Source of the DNA: Flaviramulus multivorans
GTDB lineage: Bacteria > Bacteroidota > Bacteroidia > Flavobacteriales > Flavobacteriaceae
Direction of reading: 5' to 3'
Length of the DNA stretch: 64,000 nucleotides
NCBI RefSeq assembly: GCF_021728415.1
Contig: NZ_JAKKDV010000003.1
Coordinates: forward strand, 62,001 to 126,000
Shown here piece after piece: positions 25,355-34,845 of this stretch (positions within the stretch are counted from its first letter, which is position 1; every line of letters starts with the position of its first letter). A program made the translations under genes and the position numbers. The notes under the pieces are model-generated. The model searched no databases. It worked only from the letters and a program-made list of their open reading frames with translations, and was not told the origin of the DNA.

Positions 25355-26900
25355 TTAGTTTCGATGTAAATTGATTATTAATTCTAAGTAAGTAGAGCCC
25401 TGGATTATAATTTTTTATAATTAAATCTACATCACTTACATTGTCATAATCACTATTAAGCATTTCTTCACCTAAGATGGAATACAACCTGACATTTTTT
25501 ATGTCTTTGCCAGTAATATGTAGTTGTTTGGTTTCATTTATAGGATTAGGATATAGTTTAAAACCTTTGCTGATTTCGTTATTGATAGACAAAGGAGCGC
25601 CTAAATTTTCATTCCTTGCTAAAACTAAGGTTGTGCCATCATCAAAATTTATAACATTACCAGCTGCATCTGTTTGGTTTGCTACATTTCCAGAGCTTGG
25701 ATGTTGAATAGATAAAAATAAGTATTTAAAATCGGGTGTAAAGGTAATACCTGTAGGCTCCGAACCTGTTGGAGAAATTCCAAAAATTTCAACATCAGGA
25801 CTTGCTTGTGTATGCCCATTTTTCACAACCCATATATAAGCGTTACCGCTATCTTGAAGAACCCATAAATTTCCTTGTCCATCAAATGCTAAATTGTCGT
25901 TACCATTACCCCAAGCTACTGATGTTGTAGAACTTCCATCATTTATATCGTAACTCATCCCTCCTACATAGGTCTCCATGGTAACCGTTGATGTCGTTGT
26001 TTCTAAAACATCAGAATCTGAAAAACGATAAACTCGCCCTTCTCCTTTTACAGCAAAATAAACCATGCCATCTGGCCCTATTTCAACATCTTCGATACCA
26101 TTAAATACAGTAGCTCCTGCTGCTGCACTTAACTCGATAGTTTTATTTCGATCATCTTGTGTAGTATTATTTATTTGTATCCAAGCACCTACTCCACTTT
26201 TAGAGCCTGAAAAAACATATAGATCACCAGAACTTAAATCCTGCGCTGTATTTGCCACAAACTTATATAGATATCCAGGATTAGAGTCGGCACCTTGATA
26301 AACCGTACGATCGTTTGAATGTATTACAACATTTTCATGTGCCATATTGCCCATTGCCCAATGTTTTCCAATAACAGTTTTTGTTGCTGGGTCAATTTCT
26401 ACATTCCAACCAACATCATTATAGCCATCAAAATTAAAATCGATAAGATTTCCAGGTATATATGCAAACTCTTCGCAGGATATTACAGTTCCCCATGATG
26501 TAACGGTACCAGAACAGTTGGCAGCAGTATCTCCCCAAGCCGTAAAATCAATAGCTTGAGAGGCTGTAACTTCCCAAAGATTTGTGGTTCCGTTTAAATT
26601 TAAATCAAAAACCGTAACATCTCCTGGAGCTTTTTCGTGATTCAAACTTAAATAACCATTAGTACTACTATTGGCTATAGGAACATATCCCGTAAAATCT
26701 GGTGTATCTGGTAAGGTTCCGCCAGCAGTTAAAACATCTCCAGCTATAGCTAACATTTGAAATGTATGCGAACTAGGAATAACAAATGAGTCAATTGGTG
26801 AAGCCGGAGTTACTGAAGTAAAATCAGCAATATTTTGAGCATTTAGGCAGTGAAAGCCTAATAAAATGATTAGGGTTTTGAAGTGTAATTTTGATTGCAT
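25344..26900 (-). CDS. PhoX-like (DUF839) secreted protein with T9SS sorting domain
   Basis: A 518-residue exported protein. After a signal peptide ending near 'CLNAQ', it shows the PhoX/DUF839 pattern: 'TSWGTVISCEEFAY' (conserved Cys-Glu-Glu), 'MGNMAHENVVIHSND' and 'NLAFDGQGNLWVLQD'. PhoX enzymes are calcium- and iron-dependent phosphatases. The last 75 residues ('KGFKLYPNPINETKQL' to 'LLRINNQFTSKLIIE') are a type A C-terminal sorting domain, so it should leave the cell by the type IX system. Whether it keeps full phosphatase metal sites needs alignment. Confidence 0.8.
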   Translation of the reverse strand: MQSKLHFKTLIILLGFHCLNAQNIADFTSVTPASPIDSFVIPSSHTFQMLAIAGDVLTAGGTLPDTPDFTGYVPIANSSTNGYLSLNHEKAPGDVTVFDLNLNGTTNLWEVTASQAIDFTAWGDTAANCSGTVTSWGTVISCEEFAYIPGNLIDFNFDGYNDVGWNVEIDPATKTVIGKHWAMGNMAHENVVIHSNDRTVYQGADSNPGYLYKFVANTAQDLSSGDLYVFSGSKSGVGAWIQINNTTQDDRNKTIELSAAAGATVFNGIEDVEIGPDGMVYFAVKGEGRVYRFSDSDVLETTTSTVTMETYVGGMSYDINDGSSTTSVAWGNGNDNLAFDGQGNLWVLQDSGNAYIWVVKNGHTQASPDVEIFGISPTGSEPTGITFTPDFKYLFLSIQHPSSGNVANQTDAAGNVINFDDGTTLVLARNENLGAPLSINNEISKGFKLYPNPINETKQLHITGKDIKNVRLYSILGEEMLNSDYDNVSDVDLIIKNYNPGLYLLRINNQFTSKLIIE

Positions 26901-26987
26901 GGTTTGGTAAGTTAAAGATTATCAGAAAGTTATGAAATAATTTTGACATAGCATTCTGATGTTAATAACTTTATCAGTATACTCCTT

Positions 26988-27016
26988 AAAAAAATGCCCG
27001 CTAAATTTTAGCAGGC
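26988..27016 (-). terminator. Intrinsic terminator of the leu operon
   Basis: Read on the minus strand, GCCTGCTAAA and TTTAGCGGGC form a stem with one mismatch and are followed by seven T. It is 23 bases past the leuB stop. Confidence 0.8.
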
Positions 27017-27038
27017 TCTTTTGTTTTAAACTTTTATA

Positions 27039-28097
27039 TTAAATGTTTTTGGCTAACCAATCCCCTACTTCTTTGGTTCCATAGGCTTTACCACCATCTG
27101 CTAAGTCTTCAGTTACAATGCCTTCAGCTAAAGACTTGTTTACTACATCTCTGATGGCTTTTCCTTCATTAGGTAAGTTGAATGCAGTTTCAAACATCAT
27201 AGCCGCTGAAAGTACAGTAGCTAAAGGATTTGCTATGTTTAAGCCAGTAGCTTGAGGGTAAGACCCGTGAATAGGTTCAAATAAAGCGATATCACTTCCC
27301 ATTGAAGCCGAAGGCATTAATCCCATAGAACCCGATATTACGGAAGCTTCATCCGTTAAAATATCACCAAATAAGTTTTCAGTAATTAAAACATCATAGC
27401 TATTTGGCCATTGTACCAATCGCATCGCTACGGCATCAACAAACTCATAACTTACTTCAACTTCAGGATAGTCTTTTTCCATTGCCTGAACAGTTTCTCT
27501 CCAAAGTCTTGATGTTTCCAATACATTGGCTTTATCAACACAGCATAGCTTTTTTGAACGTGTCATTGCTAACTCAAATCCTTTTTTTGCTAATCGCTGA
27601 ACTTCTTCGCGTGTGTAAACACAATTGTCATAAGCGGTTTCTCCACCATCTCTTCTCCCCTTTTCTCCAAAATATATGCCACCAGTAAGCTCTCTTAAAA
27701 ACACTAAGTCAGTGCCTTCAATACGTTCTTTTTTTAATGGTGATTTATCTATTAAAGAAGGAAACGTAAATGTTGGACGCACATTAGCGAATAATCCTAA
27801 TTTCTTTCGCATCTTTAGTAACCCTTGTTCTGGACGTACTTTAGCCGATGGGTCGTTATCAAACCTTGGATGCCCAATAGCGCCAAACAACACAGCATCA
27901 GAAGCTAAACATATTTCATGAGTTTCATCGGGATAAGGTTCACCTACGGCATCAATAGCTGCAGCACCCGTTAAGGCAGGTTTCCAGGTAATCTCATGGC
28001 CAAATTTTTTGGCAACAGCATCACTTACTTTTACTGCTTGATCAATAACTTCAGGTCCTATTCCGTCTCCGGCTAAAAGGGCTATATTAAATTTCAT
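27039..28097 (-). CDS. leuB: 3-isopropylmalate dehydrogenase
   Basis: LeuB oxidises and decarboxylates 3-isopropylmalate to 2-ketoisocaproate precursor with NAD in leucine synthesis. Seen: '[14 protein letters not shown]' at the start, '[15 protein letters not shown]' in the middle (family motif with the catalytic Tyr), '[26 protein letters not shown]' in part (metal-binding Asp), and '[12 protein letters not shown]', which holds the NAD site. Length 352 is normal. It is the last gene of the leuC-leuD-synthase-leuB operon. If the upstream synthase makes citramalate, this enzyme could also act on 3-methylmalate for isoleucine. Confidence 0.96.
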   Translation of the reverse strand: MKFNIALLAGDGIGPEVIDQAVKVSDAVAKKFGHEITWKPALTGAAAIDAVGEPYPDETHEICLASDAVLFGAIGHPRFDNDPSAKVRPEQGLLKMRKKLGLFANVRPTFTFPSLIDKSPLKKERIEGTDLVFLRELTGGIYFGEKGRRDGGETAYDNCVYTREEVQRLAKKGFELAMTRSKKLCCVDKANVLETSRLWRETVQAMEKDYPEVEVSYEFVDAVAMRLVQWPNSYDVLITENLFGDILTDEASVISGSMGLMPSASMGSDIALFEPIHGSYPQATGLNIANPLATVLSAAMMFETAFNLPNEGKAIRDVVNKSLAEGIVTEDLADGGKAYGTKEVGDWLAKNI

Positions 28098-28103
28098 ATA
28101 TAT

Positions 28104-29627
28104 TTAATTTGTAATAATATTTAACATTTTTTCAGTGGCCTTAATTGCCGACACGGTTTGATCGGAATCTAGTCCACGCGTTTTAAATTCTTTTTCTGAA
28201 TTTTTCCACGTGATTATGGTTTCACATAAGGCATCAGAATGACTACCAGGAGGTATTCTAACCGCATAATCGATTAAATCTGGTAGTACTAATTTTTTCT
28301 TTTTGAAGATGCTTCTTATTGCATTCATAAAGGCATCAAACTGACCATCACCCTGAGCATGTTCTTCAAAAGTGTCATTTAAAATTGTAATTGAAACGGT
28401 GGTAGAAGGTTTTAATCCTTTGGAATGCGTTAATACATAGGAATTCACCTTTACCTTTTCTTCGTAAGTTCTATCTAAAACATCAGAAATGATATACGGT
28501 AAATCTTCTTTAGTAACCACTTGTTTTTTATCGCCTAATTCAATTATGCGCTGTGTAACTGCCTTTAAATCCTCGTCATTAAGCTGAAGCCCTAATTCTT
28601 GTAAATTCTTTTGAATATTAGCTTTTCCTGAAGCTTTTCCTAATGCATATTGACGTTTTCTACCAAAGCGTTCAGGCATTAAATCACTAAAATACAGATT
28701 CTTTTTATTATCACCATCCGCATGAATCCCGGCTGTTTGCGTAAATACGTTGGCACCAATTACAGGCTTATTGGCAGGAATTAATATACCTGAAAAGTTT
28801 TCTACCAATTTACTTACCGTGTAAAGCACTTTTTCATTTACACCAACTTCTATATGAGGCATAAAATCATTAATAACAGCAATGGTACTAGCCATAGGCG
28901 CATTTCCTGCACGTTCTCCCATACCATTAATAGTTAAATGCAAAGCATCAGCACCAGCTTTTAAACCTTCCATGGCATTTGAAACCCCTAAATCATAATC
29001 GTTATGTGCATGAAAATCAAAGTGTAATGCGGGGTATTTATCTTTTATATTTTTAATAAAAGTATAAGATTCAGAAGGCGTTAGGACTCCTAAAGTATCA
29101 GGAAGCATAATGCGTTTAACAGGTTGCGTAGCTAAAAACTCTAAATACTCATAAACGTAATCTTTAGAATTACGCATACCATTACTCCAATCTTCTAAAT
29201 AAACATTGGTTTCAATACCTTTTGATTTTGCTAAATCAATATTATTTTTTATTTCATTAAAATGCTGATTTGGAGTCTTTTTAAGCTGATAAGTTAAATG
29301 ATTTAATGAACCTTTTGTTAATAAGTTCTGCACTTTGGCTCCTGCTTTAATCATCCAATCGATAGATACTCCATTGTCAACAAAAGTTAGGACTTCCACC
29401 TTATCTAAATAACCGTTTTCTTTAGCCCAATCGGTTATATCTTTTACTGCTTGAAATTCGCCTTCTGATACTCTTGCAGACGCAATTTCGATACGGTCAA
29501 CTTTTAATTCTTCTAATAAAAGCTTAGCAATGGTTAGTTTTTCGGAAGCAGAAAACGACACACCCGAGGTTTGTTCACCATCGCGTAATGTCGTATCCAT
29601 TATTTCTATGCGCCGCTTAGTACTCAT
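28104..29627 (-). CDS. cimA: (R)-citramalate synthase-type enzyme (alternatively 2-isopropylmalate synthase)
   Basis: A DRE-TIM metallolyase family enzyme that condenses acetyl-CoA with a 2-keto acid. Seen: 'DTTLRDGEQTSGV' with Arg15-Asp16, metal site 'HAHNDYDLG', 'NGMGERAGN', and a LeuA-type regulatory domain from about residue 390 to the end. The whole sequence resembles, from memory, citramalate synthase of Leptospira, including Leu80, Leu103 and Tyr143 at positions described there as the pyruvate pocket, plus Glu145. That favours pyruvate as substrate and a threonine-independent isoleucine route. The operon name leuA is the usual alternative. It is joined head to tail with leuD and leuB. 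Confidence 0.7.
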   Translation of the reverse strand: MSTKRRIEIMDTTLRDGEQTSGVSFSASEKLTIAKLLLEELKVDRIEIASARVSEGEFQAVKDITDWAKENGYLDKVEVLTFVDNGVSIDWMIKAGAKVQNLLTKGSLNHLTYQLKKTPNQHFNEIKNNIDLAKSKGIETNVYLEDWSNGMRNSKDYVYEYLEFLATQPVKRIMLPDTLGVLTPSESYTFIKNIKDKYPALHFDFHAHNDYDLGVSNAMEGLKAGADALHLTINGMGERAGNAPMASTIAVINDFMPHIEVGVNEKVLYTVSKLVENFSGILIPANKPVIGANVFTQTAGIHADGDNKKNLYFSDLMPERFGRKRQYALGKASGKANIQKNLQELGLQLNDEDLKAVTQRIIELGDKKQVVTKEDLPYIISDVLDRTYEEKVKVNSYVLTHSKGLKPSTTVSITILNDTFEEHAQGDGQFDAFMNAIRSIFKKKKLVLPDLIDYAVRIPPGSHSDALCETIITWKNSEKEFKTRGLDSDQTVSAIKATEKMLNIITN

Positions 29628-30224
29628 TTACAACAACAAATCGTTAGCAAATGACTCTATTTCACCTTTTATATTTTGCAGATAATCAATATCATCAAAA
29701 CCATTCAGCATATTTTCTTTTTTGTAGCTGTTGATTTCGAAAGACTCTTGAGCTCCTGTAGATTTTATTGTAATTGTTTGGTTTGGCAGGTGTACTTCAA
29801 TCTCTGTATTAGGGTCGTCATAAATAGCAGTGAATATTTTTTCTGAAAATTCAGGACTAACCTGAACTGGTAAAACACCAACATTCAAACAGTTGTTTCT
29901 GAAAATATCGGCAAAGAAACTTGAAACAACACATCTAAACCCATAATCGTAAACAGCCCAAGCAGCATGCTCTCGTGAAGAACCTGAACCGAAGTTCTTT
30001 CCTCCTACTAGTATTTTTCCAGAGTAGATTGGATTATTTAAAACGAAACTTTCTTTTGGAGAGCCATCATTATTATATCTCCAGTCTCTAAAAAGATTAT
30101 CACCAAAACCTTCACGTTTGGTGGCTTTTAAGAAACGTGCAGGAATTATTTGATCGGTATCAACATTTTCTAAAGGTAATGGAACCGCTGTACTTGTTAA
30201 TATATTGAATTTATCGTAAGCCAT
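29628..30224 (-). CDS. leuD: 3-isopropylmalate dehydratase small subunit
   Basis: LeuD is the swivelling small subunit of isopropylmalate isomerase and pairs with LeuC. Seen: '[13 protein letters not shown]' near the start, '[22 protein letters not shown]' in part (the classic GSGSSREHA motif) and '[17 protein letters not shown]'. Length 198 is usual for the bacterial form. It lies between leuC (52 bases upstream) and the condensing enzyme (directly downstream), within one operon. Confidence 0.96.
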   Translation of the reverse strand: MAYDKFNILTSTAVPLPLENVDTDQIIPARFLKATKREGFGDNLFRDWRYNNDGSPKESFVLNNPIYSGKILVGGKNFGSGSSREHAAWAVYDYGFRCVVSSFFADIFRNNCLNVGVLPVQVSPEFSEKIFTAIYDDPNTEIEVHLPNQTITIKSTGAQESFEINSYKKENMLNGFDDIDYLQNIKGEIESFANDLLL

Positions 30225-30276
30225 TTTTATATTATATTTTGTGTTTAATCGTTGATTTGTTTATGAAATTCAATGA

Positions 30277-31671
30277 TTATAATAATTCTCTTGGATCGGT
30301 TACTACACCAGTAACTGCTGCTGCTGCTGCCACTAATGGACTTGCTAATAAGGTTCTGGAACCAGGACCTTGGCGCCCTTCAAAGTTTCTATTTGAAGTG
30401 CTTACCGCGTATTTTCCAGCAGGAATTTTGTCGTCATTCATAGCTAAACATGCAGAACAACCAGGTTGTCGTAATGTAAATCCAGCTTCAGTAATAATAT
30501 CTAAAATACCTTCTTCTTTAATTTTATCTTCAACTTCATGTGAACCAGGAACTAACCAAGCAGTTACATGATCTGCTTTTTTCTTACCTTTTACAATAGA
30601 AGCGAAGGCACGAAAGTCTTCAATTCTACCATTGGTACAACTTCCTAAAAATACATAGTCAATTTTTTTACCAATCATAGCATCATTTTCGTTATAGCCC
30701 ATGTAGTCTAATGACTTTTTGTAAGTAGCAACACCACCTTCTACTGCTTCAGCATCCGGGATTTGTTTTGAAATACCAATACCCATACCTGGATTGGTTC
30801 CGTAGGTAATCATAGGTTCAATATCGCTTGCATTGAATGTTAATTCTTTATCGAATTTAGCACCTTCATCAGTTTTTAGAGTTTTCCAATGTGCTACTGC
30901 TTTATCCCATGCTTCACCTTTAAGCGATAAGGGTTTGTCTTTTAAATAAGCAAATGTTGTTTCATCTGGCGCAATCATTCCTCCACGTGCTCCCATCTCG
31001 ATAGATAAGTTACAAACAGTCATACGACCTTCCATAGTCATGTTTTCAAACACATCACCAGCGTATTCTACAAAATAACCTGTAGCTCCGGAAGTTGATA
31101 ATTGCGAAATAATATAAAGTGCTACATCTTTAGGTGTAACACCTTTGCCTAATTGCCCATTCACATTAATGCGCATTTTTTTAGGTTTAGGTTGCATAAT
31201 ACACTGTGTAGAAAGAACCATCTCAACTTCAGAAGTACCAATTCCGAAGGCAATACAACCAAAAGCGCCATGTGTTGATGTGTGTGAATCACCACAAACG
31301 ATGGTAGCTCCAGGGAATGTAATACCGTTTTCTGGACCCACTACGTGAACAATACCATTTTTTTGATGACCTAATCCCCAATGGCTAATGCCATATTCAT
31401 TTGAGTTGTCTTCTAAAGCTTTTAATTGTTTTGCAGATAAAGGATCTTCAACCGGTAAATGCTGATTGATTGTTGGTGTATTATGATCTGCAGTCGCAAA
31501 AGTACGCTCTGGATATAACACTTTTAAACCTCTAGACTTTAGACCTAAAAATGCTACAGGACTTGTAACTTCATGTATAAAGTGACGATCAATAAAAAAA
31601 ACATCAGGTCCACCTTCAATTTTTCTAACTACATGGGAGTCCCACACTTTGTCAAACAATGTACTACTCAT
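30277..31671 (-). CDS. leuC: 3-isopropylmalate dehydratase large subunit
   Basis: LeuC is the iron-sulfur subunit of isopropylmalate isomerase, which converts 2- to 3-isopropylmalate (and citramalate to 3-methylmalate in organisms that use that route). Seen: '[24 protein letters not shown]' in part, and cluster ligands in '[12 protein letters not shown]' and '[11 protein letters not shown]'. Length 464 is normal. It is the first gene of the operon; a candidate promoter lies about 50 bases upstream, leaving too little leader for an attenuator. Confidence 0.96.
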   Translation of the reverse strand: MSSTLFDKVWDSHVVRKIEGGPDVFFIDRHFIHEVTSPVAFLGLKSRGLKVLYPERTFATADHNTPTINQHLPVEDPLSAKQLKALEDNSNEYGISHWGLGHQKNGIVHVVGPENGITFPGATIVCGDSHTSTHGAFGCIAFGIGTSEVEMVLSTQCIMQPKPKKMRINVNGQLGKGVTPKDVALYIISQLSTSGATGYFVEYAGDVFENMTMEGRMTVCNLSIEMGARGGMIAPDETTFAYLKDKPLSLKGEAWDKAVAHWKTLKTDEGAKFDKELTFNASDIEPMITYGTNPGMGIGISKQIPDAEAVEGGVATYKKSLDYMGYNENDAMIGKKIDYVFLGSCTNGRIEDFRAFASIVKGKKKADHVTAWLVPGSHEVEDKIKEEGILDIITEAGFTLRQPGCSACLAMNDDKIPAGKYAVSTSNRNFEGRQGPGSRTLLASPLVAAAAAVTGVVTDPRELL

Positions 31672-31719
31672 AAATATCTTGATTTTTTATAATAACTTAT
31701 TTAATGCTAAAAAGGATAA

Positions 31720-31750
31720 CAAAGTTATGCTATATTGAAGTTATTTAAAA
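31720..31750 (-). promoter_or_regulatory. Candidate promoter of the leu operon
   Basis: On the minus strand TAACTTTG (31720-31727) matches the TAnnTTTG -7 box. TTTT lies nineteen bases upstream (31747-31750) as a possible -33 box. The leuC ATG is 49 bases downstream. Confidence 0.45.
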
Positions 31751-32048
31751 CTATAAGCGACTTTGTTATTGTATTTTTATAAAATTGCCAATAGATATAA
31801 TATTTAATGAATTTTATTCAATAGAACGGTAAATTTGTTTGAAATATTTAAAACAAAAAAAGTACTCTATATTTCATTCTAGATGTGTTTTGGTTTGTCA
31901 TTTATCAATCATATATATGGCCGTCACACTTAACTCGTTTCAGGGTCTCAAAAGCATAAAGTGTTGTTAATCTTTTTCTAAACTTTTCTTAAACATACAA
32001 ACTTTGTGAAATCGATGTTCTATTTTTAGTATCATAACTTATAATATT
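31751..32048. other. Non-coding stretch between leuC and the dioxygenase gene
   Basis: AT-rich divergent intergenic DNA. It should hold the promoter of the gene at 32049; AAACTTTG near 32000 is one base off a -7 box. I see no leader peptide, riboswitch or repeat. Confidence 0.4.
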
Positions 32049-32660
32049 ATGTATAAACTCTATTTTACACTCTTTGCTTTTGCTATATTTTCTTCTTGTA
32101 TTGAATCTCAAAACAAGATCGTTGGAGGACCATGTGAAGGCTGCGAAGCTGTTTATGAATATGGCGATAAAATATTAAAGCATGTTGATACCATCACAGG
32201 ATTTAACACATTAGGAAATAAAATTAAAGTTAGTGGTGTAGTTTATCAATTGGATGGAAAAACACCAGCTAAAAATGTTATTTTATACATTTATCACACT
32301 GATAATAAAGGTAAATACCCAACTAATGCAAACTCTAACGGTTGGGAAAGGCGTCATGGATATTTACGCACTTGGTTAAAAACCAGTGAAAACGGAACTT
32401 ATGCATTTTATACAACAAGACCAGCATCTTACCCAAATTCAAACGTGCCACAACACATACATATTACAGTAAAAGAACCTGATAAAACCGAGTATTATGT
32501 TGAGGATTTCTATTTTAATGACGACCCTTACTTAACAAAAAACATAAAAGTAAGAGCACGCCCAAGAGGTGGCTCAGGTGTTATTGCGTTAAAAAGGACA
32601 GGCGAACTAAAAGAAGCAAAAAGAAACATTATTTTAGGTTTAAATATACCTAACTACTAA
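32049..32660 (+). CDS. Intradiol ring-cleavage dioxygenase family lipoprotein
   Basis: A 203-residue lipoprotein (signal ending 'FSSC', Cys17) with the intradiol dioxygenase fold. All four iron ligands are present: Tyr90 in 'GKYP', Tyr128 in 'RPASYP', and His136/His138 in 'PQHIHITV'. The family opens catechol-type rings using non-haem Fe(III). Because it is outside the cytoplasm and has two extra Cys pairs near the N-terminus ('CEGCEA'), its natural substrate may not be a catabolic catechol. It is a paralog of the ligand-less gene at 3790. It stands alone, divergent from leuC. Confidence 0.83.
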   Translation: MYKLYFTLFAFAIFSSCIESQNKIVGGPCEGCEAVYEYGDKILKHVDTITGFNTLGNKIKVSGVVYQLDGKTPAKNVILYIYHTDNKGKYPTNANSNGWERRHGYLRTWLKTSENGTYAFYTTRPASYPNSNVPQHIHITVKEPDKTEYYVEDFYFNDDPYLTKNIKVRARPRGGSGVIALKRTGELKEAKRNIILGLNIPNY

Positions 32661-32662
32661 AT

Positions 32663-33556
32663 TTAAAAAAGTGTTTCTACTTTATCATTTCCCATTTTTG
32701 GGATTATTAAATTACTTCCTAGCTCATCATTTAATTTTTGAATAAAATAGGCAGAAAGCAAAGGCGATTCTTTTTCAATATTTTGATGAATAAAAAAATC
32801 GATTTCTTTTATTCCTTGATTTTTCCATGTTTTTAAGCGCTATACCCAATCGTCAAGACGCGTATAGTCGCTTTTATGATTAGCACCAACATAACGAACA
32901 AATGCCGTTGCATTGGTTAATCGCATGTGCATTAAATCTCTTCTCCCAGCAGTATCTACAACAACATTAGATATATTATGTTCTTCTAATAACGCATATA
33001 AATCTTTTGAAACTGCTAAATCATTATACCAATTGGTATGTCTAAATTCAATAGCTAACGGAATTTCTTTAGGCCAACTTTCAACAAAATCCAATACTCT
33101 ATCAAAATCTTTTGGAGCAAAATTGTTATGCATTTGCAAAAATATGGTCCCTAACTTTTCTTTTAAATTTGATGCATTGTACAAATAGTTATCAACCACT
33201 TGTTGCGTCTAATTTAAACGCTTCCAATGGCTTATTTCTTGATTTAATTTCGGAAAAAATTTAAATCCTTCAGGGGTTTTGTCATACCATGTTGAAAACT
33301 GCTCTGGAGAAAATATTCTATAAAATGTGGCATTTAATTCAATTGAGTTAAACTGGTTTGAATAATAAATCAGCTCATCTTTTGTGCCTCTTGGATAAAA
33401 CCCCTTAAGGTCTGCTTTATTCCATTTGGCGCATCCTACGTAAATTTCAGGTATATTATCATCCTTTGTTTTATTAAGCACAAGCTTTGTATCAGGATGG
33501 TCTTTTGGTAAAGTAAAATCAATATTTACAGGGTTTTCTACGCTTCCAAATTTCAT
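32663..33556 (-). pseudogene. DUF72 family gene interrupted by two in-frame TAG codons
   Basis: One continuous frame of 297 codons with the DUF72 pattern: 'EIYVGCAKWNKADLKGFYP', 'FNSIELNATFYRI', 'IPLAIEFRHTNWYN', 'VVVDTAGRRDLMHMRLT' and 'AFVRYVGANH'. It is broken by TAG at 33209-33211 and by TAG at 32840-32842. Translation resumes in the same frame after each, with sense sequence on both sides ('KRLN-stop-TQQVVDN' and 'DDWV-stop-RLKTWKN'), up to TAA at 32663-32665. There is no frameshift. Each stop is one transition from CAG (Gln). Other genes here end in TAG normally, so general recoding is unlikely. A decayed gene or sequence error fits best. Confidence 0.8.
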
Positions 33557-33675
33557 TTAAATAATTTTATTTAAAGATAGAAAAATCTTTATTGTTAATA
33601 AGGTGGTTAATAATTATAGCTTGAAAGATTCATATAAGGTTTAATAATATATATTTTTAATCCAAACTCCAAAAC

Positions 33676-34092
33676 ATGAACACCAGAGACTTCAATCTAA
33701 AGAGCATCAGACCTGACATTGAAACCGTAACGATTAATGATGATATGAGTAGAGACGAGCGTTTTCAGAATTTGGTTTTACGACCAGTAGTTAAATTACA
33801 AAACGAATTATTAATTGAGGTTTTTATAAACTACATAACCAAACATAAATCTGTTTTTTATGATTTAAGTTTAGAAAAGCGGATTGACTACATAGAGAAT
33901 GCCATCCAAAAAGACATGAAATTTAGAAATTCATTAAAAGGGATGATTATTGGTCAATTTACAGTTGAAGAATACTTGCTATATATTGAAAACTCTTCAG
34001 CATTAAATAAGCGTATGATGAATATTGTTAAAGAGCGATTACTAAGTAATATGCTACTTTTTGAAAAGCCAAAGGTACTACAGGCTGTTTAA
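33676..34092 (+). CDS. Conserved hypothetical protein, flavobacterial
   Basis: A 138-residue soluble protein with no signal peptide or membrane helix. I do not recognise a domain. The sequence is mostly helical with alternating charges, for example 'RPVVKLQNELLIEVFINYI' and 'KRIDYIENAIQKDMKFRNSLKGMIIGQFTVEEY' in part. Similar flavobacterial proteins are sometimes labelled glyoxalase, but nothing in the sequence shows metal ligands of that fold. It starts with ATG, converges with the DUF2461 gene and ends one base from it. Confidence 0.7.
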   Translation: MNTRDFNLKSIRPDIETVTINDDMSRDERFQNLVLRPVVKLQNELLIEVFINYITKHKSVFYDLSLEKRIDYIENAIQKDMKFRNSLKGMIIGQFTVEEYLLYIENSSALNKRMMNIVKERLLSNMLLFEKPKVLQAV

Positions 34093-34093
34093 A

Positions 34094-34771
34094 TTAAATG
34101 AGGGAAACACCATTTAAATCAGTAGTTAAAACATCACTCATATAGTTGAAATATGGACGAACAGCTTTAAATGCTTCGTCAACTTCACTTATAAAGTTAT
34201 CACTTAAAACCTCTTTATCGGTAAATTTTTTAATAAAGATATATTGCTTCTTTTTTATTAAATCTATCGCTTTGTGATCTTTACTGAATCCTTTTGGCGC
34301 AGTTTTTACTTCATCACCAACAAAATCTCCCCAAACACTTTTAAATTTTTTGTCTTTTAAAATAGCACGTATTTCAGAATCATCTGTTTCAAATTCTTTT
34401 CGCATTCTAAGTAAGTCTGCTGGAGCAGGTTCCCAAAAACCAGTAGCAATAAAGTTTTCATTGTTAGGTTGAATATGAAGATAGTAACCACCTCTTAGCT
34501 TAGGTTTTGTTCGATGAAATGATCCTCCAAAATGGGTTTTATAAGGTAATTTGTTTTTTGAAAATCGCACATCTCTATAAATCCTGAAAATTTTGAGTTT
34601 ATCAATGTCATCGTGCTTATTCAAATTTTCTAAAACCTTATTATAAAAAGCTTTAACCTCTTTTTCAATAGCTTTAAATTCAGGTTTATGTTCATTAAAC
34701 CAATCGCGGTTATTGTTTTTTTCTAACTGATTAAAAAATTGAAAAACAGATTTTGGTACAGTAACACTCAT
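34094..34771 (-). CDS. DUF2461 family protein
   Basis: A 225-residue cytoplasmic protein of the DUF2461 (TIGR02453) family, whose function is unknown. Typical segments: 'FFNQLEKNNNRDWFNEHKPEF' in part at the start, 'FRIYRDVRFSKNKLPYKTHFGG' in part near residue 65, 'GGYYLHIQPNNENFIATGFW' in the middle, and a C-terminal 'IKKKQYIFIKKFTD'. Length is normal. A terminator for the upstream gene on the same strand separates it from the stress cluster. Confidence 0.87.
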   Translation of the reverse strand: MSVTVPKSVFQFFNQLEKNNNRDWFNEHKPEFKAIEKEVKAFYNKVLENLNKHDDIDKLKIFRIYRDVRFSKNKLPYKTHFGGSFHRTKPKLRGGYYLHIQPNNENFIATGFWEPAPADLLRMRKEFETDDSEIRAILKDKKFKSVWGDFVGDEVKTAPKGFSKDHKAIDLIKKKQYIFIKKFTDKEVLSDNFISEVDEAFKAVRPYFNYMSDVLTTDLNGVSLI

Positions 34772-34797
34772 GGATAATTGCTTTTTTATAAAAATAC

Positions 34798-34825
34798 AAA
34801 AAGTCCTAAATTAATAGGACTTTTT
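34798..34825 (-). terminator. Intrinsic terminator of the 34846 gene
   Basis: AAAAAGTCCT and AGGACTTTTT form a stem around TAAATTAA-type loop sequence; T runs are present on both strands. It lies 20 bases past the stop of the minus-strand gene at 34846. Confidence 0.8.
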
Positions 34826-34845
34826 GAATGATTGTTTATCTAGTT

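Noticed and set aside
30239-30571. Open frame on the plus strand over leuC
   Set aside because: It is antisense to conserved leuC sequence and shows no protein-like pattern of its own.
31672-32048. Leucine attenuator upstream of leuC
   Set aside because: The candidate promoter leaves only about 45 bases of leader, and no Leu-rich peptide or terminator hairpin is found.
32840-33556. Two separate small genes in the DUF72 region
   Set aside because: Both pieces and a third tail are in one frame and together give one normal-length DUF72 protein, so they are parts of one interrupted gene.
32663-33556. Genome-wide TAG recoding
   Set aside because: Several intact genes in the window end in TAG at the expected family length, so TAG works as a stop here.
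33676-34092. Glyoxalase label for the hypothetical gene
   Set aside because: No His/Glu metal-site pattern or beta-alpha-beta motif of glyoxalases is visible; it rests on annotation habit only.
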